Shown here: one piece after another, positions 32,324-40,370 of the stretch
Numbering within the stretch: the stretch's first letter is position 1
Layout: the number at the start of each line of letters is the position of its first letter
NCBI GenBank assembly: GCA_028695495.1
Contig: JAQVIX010000011.1
Span: 1-42,091 of the forward strand
Length of the DNA: 42,091 nt
Direction: 5' to 3'
Source: Candidatus Cloacimonadota bacterium
GTDB lineage: Bacteria > Cloacimonadota > Cloacimonadia > Cloacimonadales > Cloacimonadaceae
Translations under genes and position numbers: made by a program
The notes under the pieces: model-generated
Databases searched by the model: none
The model's input: only the letters and a program-made list of their open reading frames with translations
What the model was told of the DNA's origin: nothing

Positions 32324-33970
32324 ATGTTTGAAGCATTAGCCCAAAAAATCGAGAAGCTTACTTTGGAGCTTGTAAATATCCAAAGCGTGGTGGGAAGCCC
32401 GGACGAAAATAAGGTTTCCGAAAAAGTGTATGAGAAGTTCAGCCAGATGCCTTACTTTATTAAGCATCCGGAAAACTTAAGATATGTTTTTACCAAAGAC
32501 GATCCCTTGCAGCGCAAATCCGTAGTGGCGGTGCTAAAAGGCAAAAAGAACAATAGTAAAAAGACTTTAGTAGCGATAGGGCATACCGATACCGTGGGTA
32601 TTTCGGATTATGGCACGATAGCCGAATATGCCACGAAGCCTTTGGAATTGGCAGAAAAGCTGCGCGAACTGAGCCTTTCTCCGGACGCCCTAAAAGACCT
32701 CAATTCCGGTGAATATCTCTTTGGTCGCGGTGTATTTGATATGAAATGCGGCACTTCCACTTTGATGAGCATTCTGGAAGCGCTTTCCGAAAAGCCGGAA
32801 GACTTTGAAGGCAACCTGATAATGGCAGCCGTTTGCGACGAAGAAGGTGGCTCCAAAGGGATGCTGGCAGTGGTGGAAGAGCTTATCGAACTGCAAGCGA
32901 GTGAAGGCTTTGAATATATGGCGGTATTGGATACGGATTACAGCGCGCCGCGCTACGAAGGCGATAATACGCGCTACATTTATGTGGGCACCGTGGGCAA
33001 GCTGATGCCCAGTTTTTATGTAATCGGCGCCGAAGCGCATGCCGGAGACCCCTTCAAAGGCGTGGATTCAAATCACGTTTCCTCTGCCATTATGGAGGAA
33101 ATGAACTTCAATACCGAGTATTGCGACGCTGCCGAAGGCGAAGTGACGGTTCCGCCCATCTCCTTGCGTCAGCAGGATTTGAAGCCAGAATATTCCGTGC
33201 AAACCAATCGCGCCAGCTATCTGTATTTCAATTTTAGCACCCATAGCAGCACTCCGGATAAGGTATTGGAATTGATGAATAAAGGCGCCCAAAAAGCCTT
33301 CCAAAAGGTGATCGACAGCCTGAACGAAGAATATAAAAAGTATTGCGATAGCAACAAGTTTCCTTACGAAAAGCTGCCCTGGGTAGCCCGCGTAATGAGC
33401 TATGAAGAGCTTTATGAGAAAGTAAAAGCCGAGCGTGGGGCAGAGCTGGATAAGGCAATGAAGGAGCTGAGTGCGCGCCTAATGCAGGATGAAAACCTGG
33501 ATGAGCGCATCTTTGCCCTGAAGATGGTGGAAGAATTGCACAATATGTGGTCGGACAAAAACCCCGTGGTTATCTCTTACTACTCGCCGCCTTATTACCC
33601 GCATATCTATGTGAAAAACGAGAATCCGCTGGAGAAAAAGCTGCTGAGCACCCTAGAAAATGTGTTGAAAAACACCGAGAGCAAATACGATATTGCGATT
33701 AAGAAGTTTTATCCTTATATCAGCGACCTCAGCTATGCCGCCGCACCCCGCGAGGCAAACGCCATCGACTCTTTGAAGAACAACATGCCCGGCTGGGGCG
33801 AGCGCTACAATCTGCCCATCGAAGCCATGCAAAAGCTGAACCTGCCGGTGCTGAATATTGGTCCCTTTGGCAAAGATGCGCATAAATACACTGAGCGGCT
33901 GGAAAGGGATTATTCCTTTAATGTGGCACCGAGGTTGGTGTATGCGACGGTGCTTGGTTTGTTGAGCTGA
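32324..33970 (+). CDS. RocB-like M20-family metallopeptidase/deacylase
   Basis: 548 residues, longer than ordinary M20 peptidases and the length of the RocB (arginine-utilisation protein) branch. Zinc-site motifs are GHTDTV (His87, Asp89), GRGVFDMKCG (Asp139) and CDEEGGSKG (Glu173/Glu174). The C-terminal FGKDAHKYTERLE supplies the last histidine region. The enzyme is cytosolic with no signal peptide, and probably cleaves an amide bond in an amino-acid or peptide substrate. That fits an amino-acid-fermenting organism, but the substrate is not known. Strong ribosome-binding site AAAAGGAG. It stands alone with its own promoter. Confidence 0.85.
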   Translation: MFEALAQKIEKLTLELVNIQSVVGSPDENKVSEKVYEKFSQMPYFIKHPENLRYVFTKDDPLQRKSVVAVLKGKKNNSKKTLVAIGHTDTVGISDYGTIAEYATKPLELAEKLRELSLSPDALKDLNSGEYLFGRGVFDMKCGTSTLMSILEALSEKPEDFEGNLIMAAVCDEEGGSKGMLAVVEELIELQASEGFEYMAVLDTDYSAPRYEGDNTRYIYVGTVGKLMPSFYVIGAEAHAGDPFKGVDSNHVSSAIMEEMNFNTEYCDAAEGEVTVPPISLRQQDLKPEYSVQTNRASYLYFNFSTHSSTPDKVLELMNKGAQKAFQKVIDSLNEEYKKYCDSNKFPYEKLPWVARVMSYEELYEKVKAERGAELDKAMKELSARLMQDENLDERIFALKMVEELHNMWSDKNPVVISYYSPPYYPHIYVKNENPLEKKLLSTLENVLKNTESKYDIAIKKFYPYISDLSYAAAPREANAIDSLKNNMPGWGERYNLPIEAMQKLNLPVLNIGPFGKDAHKYTERLERDYSFNVAPRLVYATVLGLLS

Positions 33971-33979
33971 TGCGTATCA

Positions 33980-34150
33980 AGGTGTTAGGTGATAGGTGTT
34001 AGGCGCTGACGCTCATTGCAGAATGCGCTTGCTTGCGCCTAATATTGAGAATAGTGTAAGGGATAAGGTGGCAGCGCTTTGCAAGGTGGCAGGTTGCAGG
34101 TCGCAGGCGCTTTGCAAGGTGTTAAGTGATAGGTGTTAGGTGTTAGGCGC
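33980..34150 (+). repeat. AGGTGTTAGG low-complexity arrays
   Basis: Two arrays (33980-34011 and 34117-34150) of AGGTGTTAGG/TGATAGG units separated by a patch with repeated GCGCTTTGCAAGG. Both end in GGCGCTG-like bases. The same unit is scattered through the other gaps of the window. Confidence 0.6.
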
Positions 34151-34236
34151 TGCGCTGGGAGATAAGATACCCTGCAAGCGGTTTTCAGGATCGGAGGGCA
34201 TGAAAATGAAAGAAAGCGGGTACAAGGAAAGTGATT

Positions 34237-34609
34237 ATGAAAGAAACAAAAAAAAAATAGCTACAAAGATTTGATTGTATGGCAGAAAGGAATGGATTTG
34301 GCGGTGATGGTTTATAAAGTTACAGCCAATTTCCCAAAAAATGAATTGTATTCGCTCACGTCTCAAATGCGCCGTGCAGCAACATCGATTGTTTCTAACA
34401 TTGCAGAAGGAAAGGGAAGAGATTCCAAGCCAGAATACTTGCATTTTCTCGCAATATCTGAGGGATCGCTTTGTGAGCTTGAAACGCAGATATTGCTTTC
34501 TGTTCGTCTAAATTATTTAGGTGAAACGGATTCAAAAACTCTGCTGGAACTGTGCGATGAAATAGGCAGAATGCTTACAACATTGCGCTCAAAACTAAAG
34601 GTGGTTTAA
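34237..34609 (+). pseudogene. Four-helix-bundle (23S rRNA IVS-type) protein, frameshifted in an A10 tract
   Basis: ATG 34237 has AAGGAAAG 5 nt upstream. The family start appears as MKET ... followed by NSYKDLIVWQKGMDLAVMVY, the classic beginning of the four-helix-bundle S23/IVS family. The two parts are in different frames, divided by ten adenines (34248-34257). With nine adenines the gene is open for about 123 residues and ends LTTLRSKLKVV. The remaining 112 residues (from TTG 34271) include SLTSQMRRAATSIVSNIAEGKGR, a family hallmark. The function is unknown; relatives are encoded in 23S rRNA intervening sequences but also elsewhere. The tract could be a sequence error, a disabled gene, or a slippage switch. 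Confidence 0.75.
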
Positions 34610-34812
34610 GTAACTTACTCTAATACTTAGGTGCCAGGCGATAGTTTTTGGTGAAAATGGACGGTATAAACGTTTTGCAGCAGGCTTTCGGCTACAGCGC
34701 TAAGATCTTAATCAACAAGATAATTTCGCCCCGAGCGTCAGCGCCTATCACCTAACACCTTGCAATGCGAAACAAGAAAAGTTGCAGGATACCACGATTT
34801 ACACAGTATCAC

Positions 34813-34818
34813 TATAAT
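34813..34818 (+). promoter_or_regulatory. Possible -10 box of the efflux operon
   Basis: A perfect TATAAT lies 28 nt before the tolC-like ATG. The -35 region (around 34790) is a poor match, so an activator or another sigma factor may be involved. Confidence 0.35.
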
Positions 34819-34846
34819 AAAGACATAAGAACCAAAAAGAGGTAAA

Positions 34847-36091
34847 ATGAAACGATTTCTGCTCCTCATCCTCTTGCTGCCGGCTTTGTTGGTGGCAGGG
34901 GAGTACAGCTTGGATGGGCTTATCGAACACGGGATTGCCCACAGCTATCAGATTCAGAAGGAAGAGCTTAGCGCAGGGATTAGCGCCAGTTCGCTTAGCA
35001 GTGCGAAGTGGAATATGGTGCCGGAAGTGGCGCTAAATGCGGGGATTTCGCAGGATTTTGATCCAGCGCCCGCGCGCAGCGCTACCAGCAGCAATGCCGG
35101 AATAAGCGTAAGCAAAAGCATCTCCCTGAACGATCCGGCATATTTTGCCTATCGCCAGGCTTTAATCGATAAGAATAGCGCCGCGCTCAAATTTCAGCAA
35201 GGCTACAAAAGCTATGTGTATCAGGTGTTTCAGGCATATCTGGAAGTGCTTTCCGCACAAAAGCGCAAACAGGCTTTGGAAGAGAACCAGGCAATTCAAA
35301 GCCGGGTATTGGAGCAAAGCCAGCTGCTACTGCGTTTGGGCAAAGTAACGCCATTTGAGGTAAAGCAAAACGAGATTGCGCTGATGAATTCGCAGATCAG
35401 CATCTTGCAGCTCGAAAATAGCATCTCCAATAGCCGGGCAAAGCTTTTTGCTCTGGTGCGCATGGATGATGAGGGCTTTGATTTGCAGGATTTAGAGGTG
35501 GATTTGGAAAAGAACATTCCCGCTTTGGAACAGGAGCAAATACTTGAGCATCTTTTGCTAAAGCAAGAGCTGAAGCGCCAAGACCTTACCAAAAAGCAGA
35601 ACTCGCTGGATGACATTCCCAGCCTGAGCCTTAGCTACAATTACTCACGAAGGGTATCTGGCGAAGACTTTGATTTTGACCAATACAGCACTTCCCACGG
35701 CTTGAATCTGGGCATATCATATTCTTTGTGGAACTATTTTCGCCACGGTGAAAATAAGACGCGCGCCAAAATCAACCGTCAGATTACCGAGATGAATCTT
35801 AGCGATAGTCAGGAGCAAACGCAGCGCGAATATGAAAGCATCGTAAAAGAATTGCAGTATCTTTTGCGGTTGGAAGAGCTTAATTACGAGCGTTTGCAGC
35901 AATCCACCCAGCAGGTGAGCATTGCAGAAGAGCGTTATCGTTTGGGGCTTATTCAGCTTTTGGATTTGGATAAAACGCGCACGGATTATATCGCGGCGGA
36001 TATCGATTATCATACAAACCGGTATCAGATCATCGCCAAACAAGAGGCATTGAACTTTCTGCTTTCGGGCAATATCTTAGGCAAATGGTAA
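34847..36091 (+). CDS. TolC-family outer-membrane efflux protein
   Basis: 414 residues with a signal peptide (MKRFLLLILLLPALLVAG). The mature protein shows the duplicated TolC layout: two long helical hairpins rich in Gln/Glu/Lys/Leu (for example ALEENQAIQSRVLEQSQLLL and IVKELQYLLRLEELNYERLQ) alternating with short strand segments. The second repeat ends in RYRLGLIQLLDLDKTRTDY, a common OEP motif. It forms a trimeric tunnel through the outer membrane. It is first in a four-gene unit with a MacA-like adaptor (6-nt gap), ABC ATPase and ABC permease. AAAGAGG lies upstream. Confidence 0.88.
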   Translation: MKRFLLLILLLPALLVAGEYSLDGLIEHGIAHSYQIQKEELSAGISASSLSSAKWNMVPEVALNAGISQDFDPAPARSATSSNAGISVSKSISLNDPAYFAYRQALIDKNSAALKFQQGYKSYVYQVFQAYLEVLSAQKRKQALEENQAIQSRVLEQSQLLLRLGKVTPFEVKQNEIALMNSQISILQLENSISNSRAKLFALVRMDDEGFDLQDLEVDLEKNIPALEQEQILEHLLLKQELKRQDLTKKQNSLDDIPSLSLSYNYSRRVSGEDFDFDQYSTSHGLNLGISYSLWNYFRHGENKTRAKINRQITEMNLSDSQEQTQREYESIVKELQYLLRLEELNYERLQQSTQQVSIAEERYRLGLIQLLDLDKTRTDYIAADIDYHTNRYQIIAKQEALNFLLSGNILGKW

Positions 36092-36097
36092 GAATCT

Positions 36098-37417
36098 ATG
36101 AAGAAATACATCAAATACATCGTAATCGTAATCGTAATCGCTGCGGCGCTAATAGCTTTTAGCACTTATCGCAAGAAAAGATCGGCGCCAGAATGGAGAA
36201 CCGATGGTGCCAGCAGGGGATCGGTGCGCGAAGTGGTAACCGCCACGGGTTCGCTAAACCCCTATCTTTTGGTAGATATAGGCACCGAAGTTAGCGGCAA
36301 AATAGAGAAACTCTATAAGGATTTTAACGACACCGTAAAGAAGGGCGAGCTATTGGCAAAACTGGATACCGAGCTACTGGATACCAGCCTGGAAGCCTCG
36401 CGCGGGGATTTGAATAAAGCGCTAACGGCGATGGCGGAAGCTAAGCTGGATTATGACCTTCTCACCGAGCTTTATGAAAAGGATATGAGCCCGGAATATG
36501 AGATGCGCAAGGCGGAATTTAAGTATCAAACCGCACAGCAAAACGTGGCAAATGCGCGGCTGAACCTGCAGCGCGCCCAGAAAAACCTGGATAATGCCTA
36601 TATCAAAAGCCCCATCAATGGCGTAATCGTTTCCCGCAATATCGATGAGGGGCAAACGGTGGCGGCAAGCCTGAATTCACCTACTTTGTTCCTGATTGCG
36701 AATAACTTGGAACGCATGCAGATCAAAGCCAGCGTGGATGAAGCGGATATCGGCAAGATCAAGATGGGTATGCCGGTGGAATTTAACGTGGATGCGCATC
36801 CCAGCCAGCTTTTTACCGGCAATGTGCAGCAGATTCGCCTGAATTCCAATACGGAATCGAACGTGGTGAGCTATACGGTGATCATCGACGCCCAAAATCC
36901 GGAGCGTAAATTGCTGCCGGGAATGACTACAAACGTCACCTTCATCATCCAGGCTAAAGAGGGCGTGATGCGCATTCCGGAGATGGCTACGCGCTTTCGC
37001 CCCAGCAAAGAAACCTGGGAACTCTTTGGGCTGAAATGGGATGATGAGCTTCTAAACGCTGGCGCAAAACTGCGCGCCGATGCAGCCGCCAAAGCCGCGG
37101 AAGCTGCGAAAGGTTCCGAAGCTGCGGTAGCTTCTGCGGGTAAAGGCATGGGTGGAATGGGAAATACCGGCGCCAAAGGCGGCATGGGCATGCGCGGTGC
37201 GGGTGGTGGTGCAAATGCCGGACGCAGCACCGTGGTTTGGATTCTAAAAAACGATGTGCCTTCTCCAGTTTTGGCAAAAACCGGCGTTTCTGACGGTGCA
37301 TACGTGGAACTCATCGAAGGCGTAAGCGAAGGAGATATCCTGGTAACCGGCGTGATTTCAAAAGATAACAAATCTAACTCTCAAAGCTCAGCCAGACCCG
37401 GTATGAGAGGATTCTAA
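36098..37417 (+). CDS. MacA/HlyD-like periplasmic adaptor with Gly-Met-rich insert
   Basis: 439 residues. An N-terminal membrane anchor (~5-22) is followed by a biotinyl-lipoyl-like domain split by a helical hairpin: GTEVSGKIEKLY at 62-73 and IKSPINGVIVSR at 169-180. A beta-barrel segment and a membrane-proximal domain follow. It links the MacB-type transporter in the inner membrane to TolC. Residues 328-376 form an unusual low-complexity insert, first Ala/Lys-rich, then GKGMGGMGNTGAKGGMGMRG with six methionines, which could bind soft metals such as Cu or Ag. Its stop overlaps the ATPase start (TAATG). Confidence 0.88.
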   Translation: MKKYIKYIVIVIVIAAALIAFSTYRKKRSAPEWRTDGASRGSVREVVTATGSLNPYLLVDIGTEVSGKIEKLYKDFNDTVKKGELLAKLDTELLDTSLEASRGDLNKALTAMAEAKLDYDLLTELYEKDMSPEYEMRKAEFKYQTAQQNVANARLNLQRAQKNLDNAYIKSPINGVIVSRNIDEGQTVAASLNSPTLFLIANNLERMQIKASVDEADIGKIKMGMPVEFNVDAHPSQLFTGNVQQIRLNSNTESNVVSYTVIIDAQNPERKLLPGMTTNVTFIIQAKEGVMRIPEMATRFRPSKETWELFGLKWDDELLNAGAKLRADAAAKAAEAAKGSEAAVASAGKGMGGMGNTGAKGGMGMRGAGGGANAGRSTVVWILKNDVPSPVLAKTGVSDGAYVELIEGVSEGDILVTGVISKDNKSNSQSSARPGMRGF

Positions 37418-38172
37418 TGCCGGAGGTACTGCTTAAAACCATCGGTCTGGCAAAGACTTACCAGATGGGTGAAGTGCAGGTGCAGGCCTTGCGCTGCGTG
37501 GATTTGGAAGTGCGTAGCGGAGAGTTTATCGCCATCATGGGCGCCAGCGGCAGCGGAAAGACCACATTGATGAACCTCTTAGGTTGCCTGGATCACTCTT
37601 CTACCGGAGAGTATATTCTGGATGGAATCCCCGTGCACAAAATGAACGATAACGAGCTTACCGCTATCCGAAATCAAAAGATTGGCTATGTGTTTCAAAG
37701 CTTTTATTTGCTGCCGCGCACTACTGCTTTGGAAAACGTGGAATTACCCCTTTTGTATTGCCACAAATGCAGACTGCGCGAGCGGCATGAAAAAGCCACC
37801 AAAGCGCTGGAAATAGTGGGAATACAAGATCGCGCGCATCACCATCCAAATCAGCTTTCCGGCGGACAGCAACAGCGGGTGGCGATCGCACGTGCCATCG
37901 TAAATGACCCCGTCTTCATTTTGGCAGATGAACCTACCGGAAATCTGGATACCCGCACCAGCATCGAAGTAATGAACGTATTTCAACAGCTGCATGCCCA
38001 AGGCAAAACCGTGGTGCTCGTTACCCACGAAATGGATATCGCGATGTATGCCCAAAGGCATCTCACGTTTCGGGACGGGCGCTTGATCTCGGATAAGATA
38101 AATCCAAACCCCAAAAGCGCTAAAGCAGACCTTTTGAAGCTGCCCAAAGCGGATGCGGAGGAGACAACATGA
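37417..38172 (+). CDS. MacB/LolD-type ABC transporter ATPase
   Basis: 251 residues. Walker A GASGSGKT at 42-49, Q-loop in [10 protein letters not shown], signature LSGGQ at 147-151, Walker [13 protein letters not shown] from 167 and the switch His in VTHEMD. The sequence belongs to the MacB/LolD/FtsE branch, which powers mechanotransmission rather than direct transport. In E. coli MacB the ATPase and permease are one chain; here they are two genes overlapping by ATGA. The C-terminal ~30 residues are a Lys/Pro/Asp-rich tail. Confidence 0.92.
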   Translation: MPEVLLKTIGLAKTYQMGEVQVQALRCVDLEVRSGEFIAIMGASGSGKTTLMNLLGCLDHSSTGEYILDGIPVHKMNDNELTAIRNQKIGYVFQSFYLLPRTTALENVELPLLYCHKCRLRERHEKATKALEIVGIQDRAHHHPNQLSGGQQQRVAIARAIVNDPVFILADEPTGNLDTRTSIEVMNVFQQLHAQGKTVVLVTHEMDIAMYAQRHLTFRDGRLISDKINPNPKSAKADLLKLPKADAEETT

Positions 38173-39380
38173 GTATTTTGGGAATCTTAAGAATAGCGCT
38201 TAAATCTTTGGCGCGCAATAAAACCCGCACCTTTCTTACCATGCTGGGCATCATTATTGGCGTAGCCGCCGTGATCGCCATGCTCGCCATCGGGCAGGGT
38301 GCCAAAAAGATCGTGGAAGACCAGGTAAACTCCATGGGCACAAACGTGATCCAAGTCTTTTCAAACTTTAGCCAATCCACTGTGCGCGCAGGTGCGGGTG
38401 GGGGTAATTTGCTGAACATGGGAGACATGGAAGCCATTCGCGATCAAGTAAATGGCGTGCTCTATGTATCGCCAATCTACAATACATTTGGTCAGCTAAA
38501 ATACGAAGGGAAAAACTGGCGCACGGGCGTAATGGGCGTGGATGCAGATTTCTTTTTGATTCGGGATATGAAAATTGCTAAAGGCGAAAGCTTTCATAGC
38601 TCGGATGTGGATAACGGCGCCAAGGTATGCGTGATCGGTAAAACCGTGGCGGATAATCTCTTTGGCGATATCGACCCTGTGGATAAGATCATCCGCATCC
38701 GAAATATCCCCTTCACCGTGAAAGGGGTTTTGGAAGCCAAAGGACAAAGCGTGATGGGGGGCGATCAGGATGATACCGTAATCGCACCATATTCCACCGT
38801 TTATACCCGCCTTTTGGGACACCGCTGGCGCATGATGACCATCATCGTTTCCGCCGTTAGCCGGGAGCAAATCCATCTTGTACAACAGGATATTCTGGAG
38901 CTTTTGCAAGTGCGCCATCGCGGCACCACCAGCGAAGAATTTATGGTGCGCTCGCAAACAGACCTGGCAGAATCTGCCAATGAAGTATCGAATACTATGA
39001 CCATCCTTCTGGCGTCAATCGCTGGCATCTCCTTACTGGTGGGCGGTATCGGCATTATGAATATCATGCTGGTATCGGTTACAGAACGCATCAAAGAGAT
39101 TGGTATCCGCCGCGCGGTGGGTGCTGGCAAACAGGATGTGCTCTTGCAATTTATCATCGAAGCCGTATCCATCAGCATTATGGGCGGCATCCTGGGCATC
39201 TTCCTGGGCACCGGAGCCGCCAAGGTGGTAAGCAACGCCATGAAATGGAATGTGGCGGTTACCGCTTGGTCTGTAATCCTCTCCGTGGGCTTCTCCATGG
39301 CGATCGGCATCTTTTTCGGCTGGTATCCAGCAAAAAAAGCAGCGAATCTTAATTTGATTGATGCTTTACGCTATGAATAA
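38169..39380 (+). CDS. MacB-type ABC transporter permease
   Basis: 403 residues. The N-terminal helix (KTRTFLTMLGIIIGVAAVIAMLAIGQG) precedes a large MacB-type periplasmic domain (~45-270). Three FtsX-type helices follow in the C-terminal third, with GIMNIMLVSVTERIKEIGIRRAVGA, shown here in shortened form (TERIKEIGIRRAVG), the ATPase-coupling loop of this family. The gene completes a TolC-MacA-MacB-like tripartite pump likely to expel antibiotics, peptides, lipids or other envelope-active compounds from the periplasm. The exact substrate cannot be read from the sequence. Confidence 0.92.
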   Translation: MSILGILRIALKSLARNKTRTFLTMLGIIIGVAAVIAMLAIGQGAKKIVEDQVNSMGTNVIQVFSNFSQSTVRAGAGGGNLLNMGDMEAIRDQVNGVLYVSPIYNTFGQLKYEGKNWRTGVMGVDADFFLIRDMKIAKGESFHSSDVDNGAKVCVIGKTVADNLFGDIDPVDKIIRIRNIPFTVKGVLEAKGQSVMGGDQDDTVIAPYSTVYTRLLGHRWRMMTIIVSAVSREQIHLVQQDILELLQVRHRGTTSEEFMVRSQTDLAESANEVSNTMTILLASIAGISLLVGGIGIMNIMLVSVTERIKEIGIRRAVGAGKQDVLLQFIIEAVSISIMGGILGIFLGTGAAKVVSNAMKWNVAVTAWSVILSVGFSMAIGIFFGWYPAKKAANLNLIDALRYE

Positions 39381-39407
39381 TGGCGCTTGAGCTTCGCTGC
39401 GCTACGC

Positions 39408-39448
39408 AATGAATAATGAATGATGAACGATGAATGATGAATAATGAA
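39408..39448 (+). repeat. GAATGATG-type tandem repeat
   Basis: About five imperfect copies of GAATGATG/GAATAATG, next to the GGTATTGCTCGC repeat as at 30563-30660. Confidence 0.75.
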
Positions 39449-39497
39449 GGTATTGCTCGCAAGCTCGCAATGGATATTTAGAAGCTTACGCATCGTG
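39449..39497 (+). repeat. Dispersed GGTATTGCTCGC repeat, copy 3
   Basis: GGTATTGCTCGCAAGCTCGC, then AATGG, ATTTAGAAGCTTACGCAT and CGTG; same block order as 30611-30660. Confidence 0.7.
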
Positions 39498-39557
39498 GCG
39501 AGAATGTCCAGAAATACGAAATGTGGTCAATAACAGGAGATTTCGGAGCGCGAAAAT

Positions 39558-39585
39558 GTAGGGGGCAGGTCGATGTGCCTGCCCC
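39558..39585. repeat. GTAGGGGGCAGG hairpin
   Basis: GGGGCAGG (39562-39569) pairs perfectly with CCTGCCCC (39578-39585) around an 8-nt loop. It begins with the GTAGGGG motif that also borders the duplicated units near 28 kb. Confidence 0.65.
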
Positions 39586-39918
39586 AAAACAGTATAATAA
39601 CGTAAATGATGAAACTACCGTACCAGCTTGCCCTGGACGGGGCAACATGCCTGCCGGATTAGTTCCGGAGGAACGAAAGTTTAGGTAGCATTAAATGTCC
39701 CACACGAAGCATAAAAAATAAAACTCCAGCCCCTGACGGGGCAAGATTGTCAGGCAGGTAGCAAGCATTTCAGGACAACCTTAAGATTGTTTATGTTTCC
39801 ACATTTTCTGGATAACTGCATGCCTTGCAGATTACTCAAGGAATTACCCACCACGAATGAACAAACGCCTAAAATTATGAGATGAAGCCCAATGTGTGAG
39901 AGGTGCAGCTCTTTTCCC

Positions 39919-39981
39919 GCCCTCACAATGCCCTCGCCTCTCCGCCTAAATAGTGGGGAGAGAGGACGGCATTGCGAGGGC
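39919..39981. repeat. Imperfect copy of the 25-bp hairpin element
   Basis: Left arm GCCCTCACAATGCCCTCGCC ... and right arm ... CGGCATTGCGAGGGC pair over about 25 bp with a few mismatches. The arm matches that of the perfect hairpin at 27267-27327. Confidence 0.75.
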
Positions 39982-40017
39982 ATCAATAAGGAAAAGAATG
40001 GCAAAAAAAGGTGCGGC

Positions 40018-40151
40018 ATGCAAGCCCTTGGAGTTAATGGCGCTTACCCGCATAACACCATATCAACGCATTAAGAAAGCGACATTGACTTCAAGTGGCG
40101 GCAACAAATCCAGATAATGGCACACATATTTTGCCGCCATGAACTCCACGG
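40018..40151 (+). repeat. Dispersed repeat family K, copy 4 (long form, inverted)
   Basis: TGCAAGCCCTTGGAGTTAAT, GCGCTTACCCGC, GACTTCAAGTGGCGG, then AAATCCAGATAATGGCACAC and GAACTCCACGG. It is the reverse complement of 27353-27525 but lacks that copy's ~44-bp central insert. Confidence 0.75.
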
Positions 40152-40370
40152 CTTCGTATGAAGCTGAGCCTGCACAATACCCCGAACATATTCCTACGCA
40201 AATAGATGCAGCTATATGTTCAATACTGGTTATTGACACCCGACACCTGACACCTAACACCTATGCGAAAAACGGAGTTTTTTTAGTGGACAAGGATTCC
40301 CCCTTTTTTAAATTGGTTTACTATATAAAAAACCGAGTTAATTCAGCTAAAGATAAAGGATTTTGTGGTT

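Larger units (their letters stand above)
39381..40370. other. 1-kb repeat-rich intergenic region
   Basis: No supported gene. In order it holds a GAATGATG tract, a GGTATTGCTCGC repeat, a GGGGCAGG/CCTGCCCC hairpin (39562-39585), an imperfect 25-bp hairpin (39919-39981), the inverted long copy of family K (40018-40151), and an AGGTGTTAGG-type patch (40230-40262). TATATA at 40322 could be part of the EF-G promoter, but no matching -35 is seen. Confidence 0.65.
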
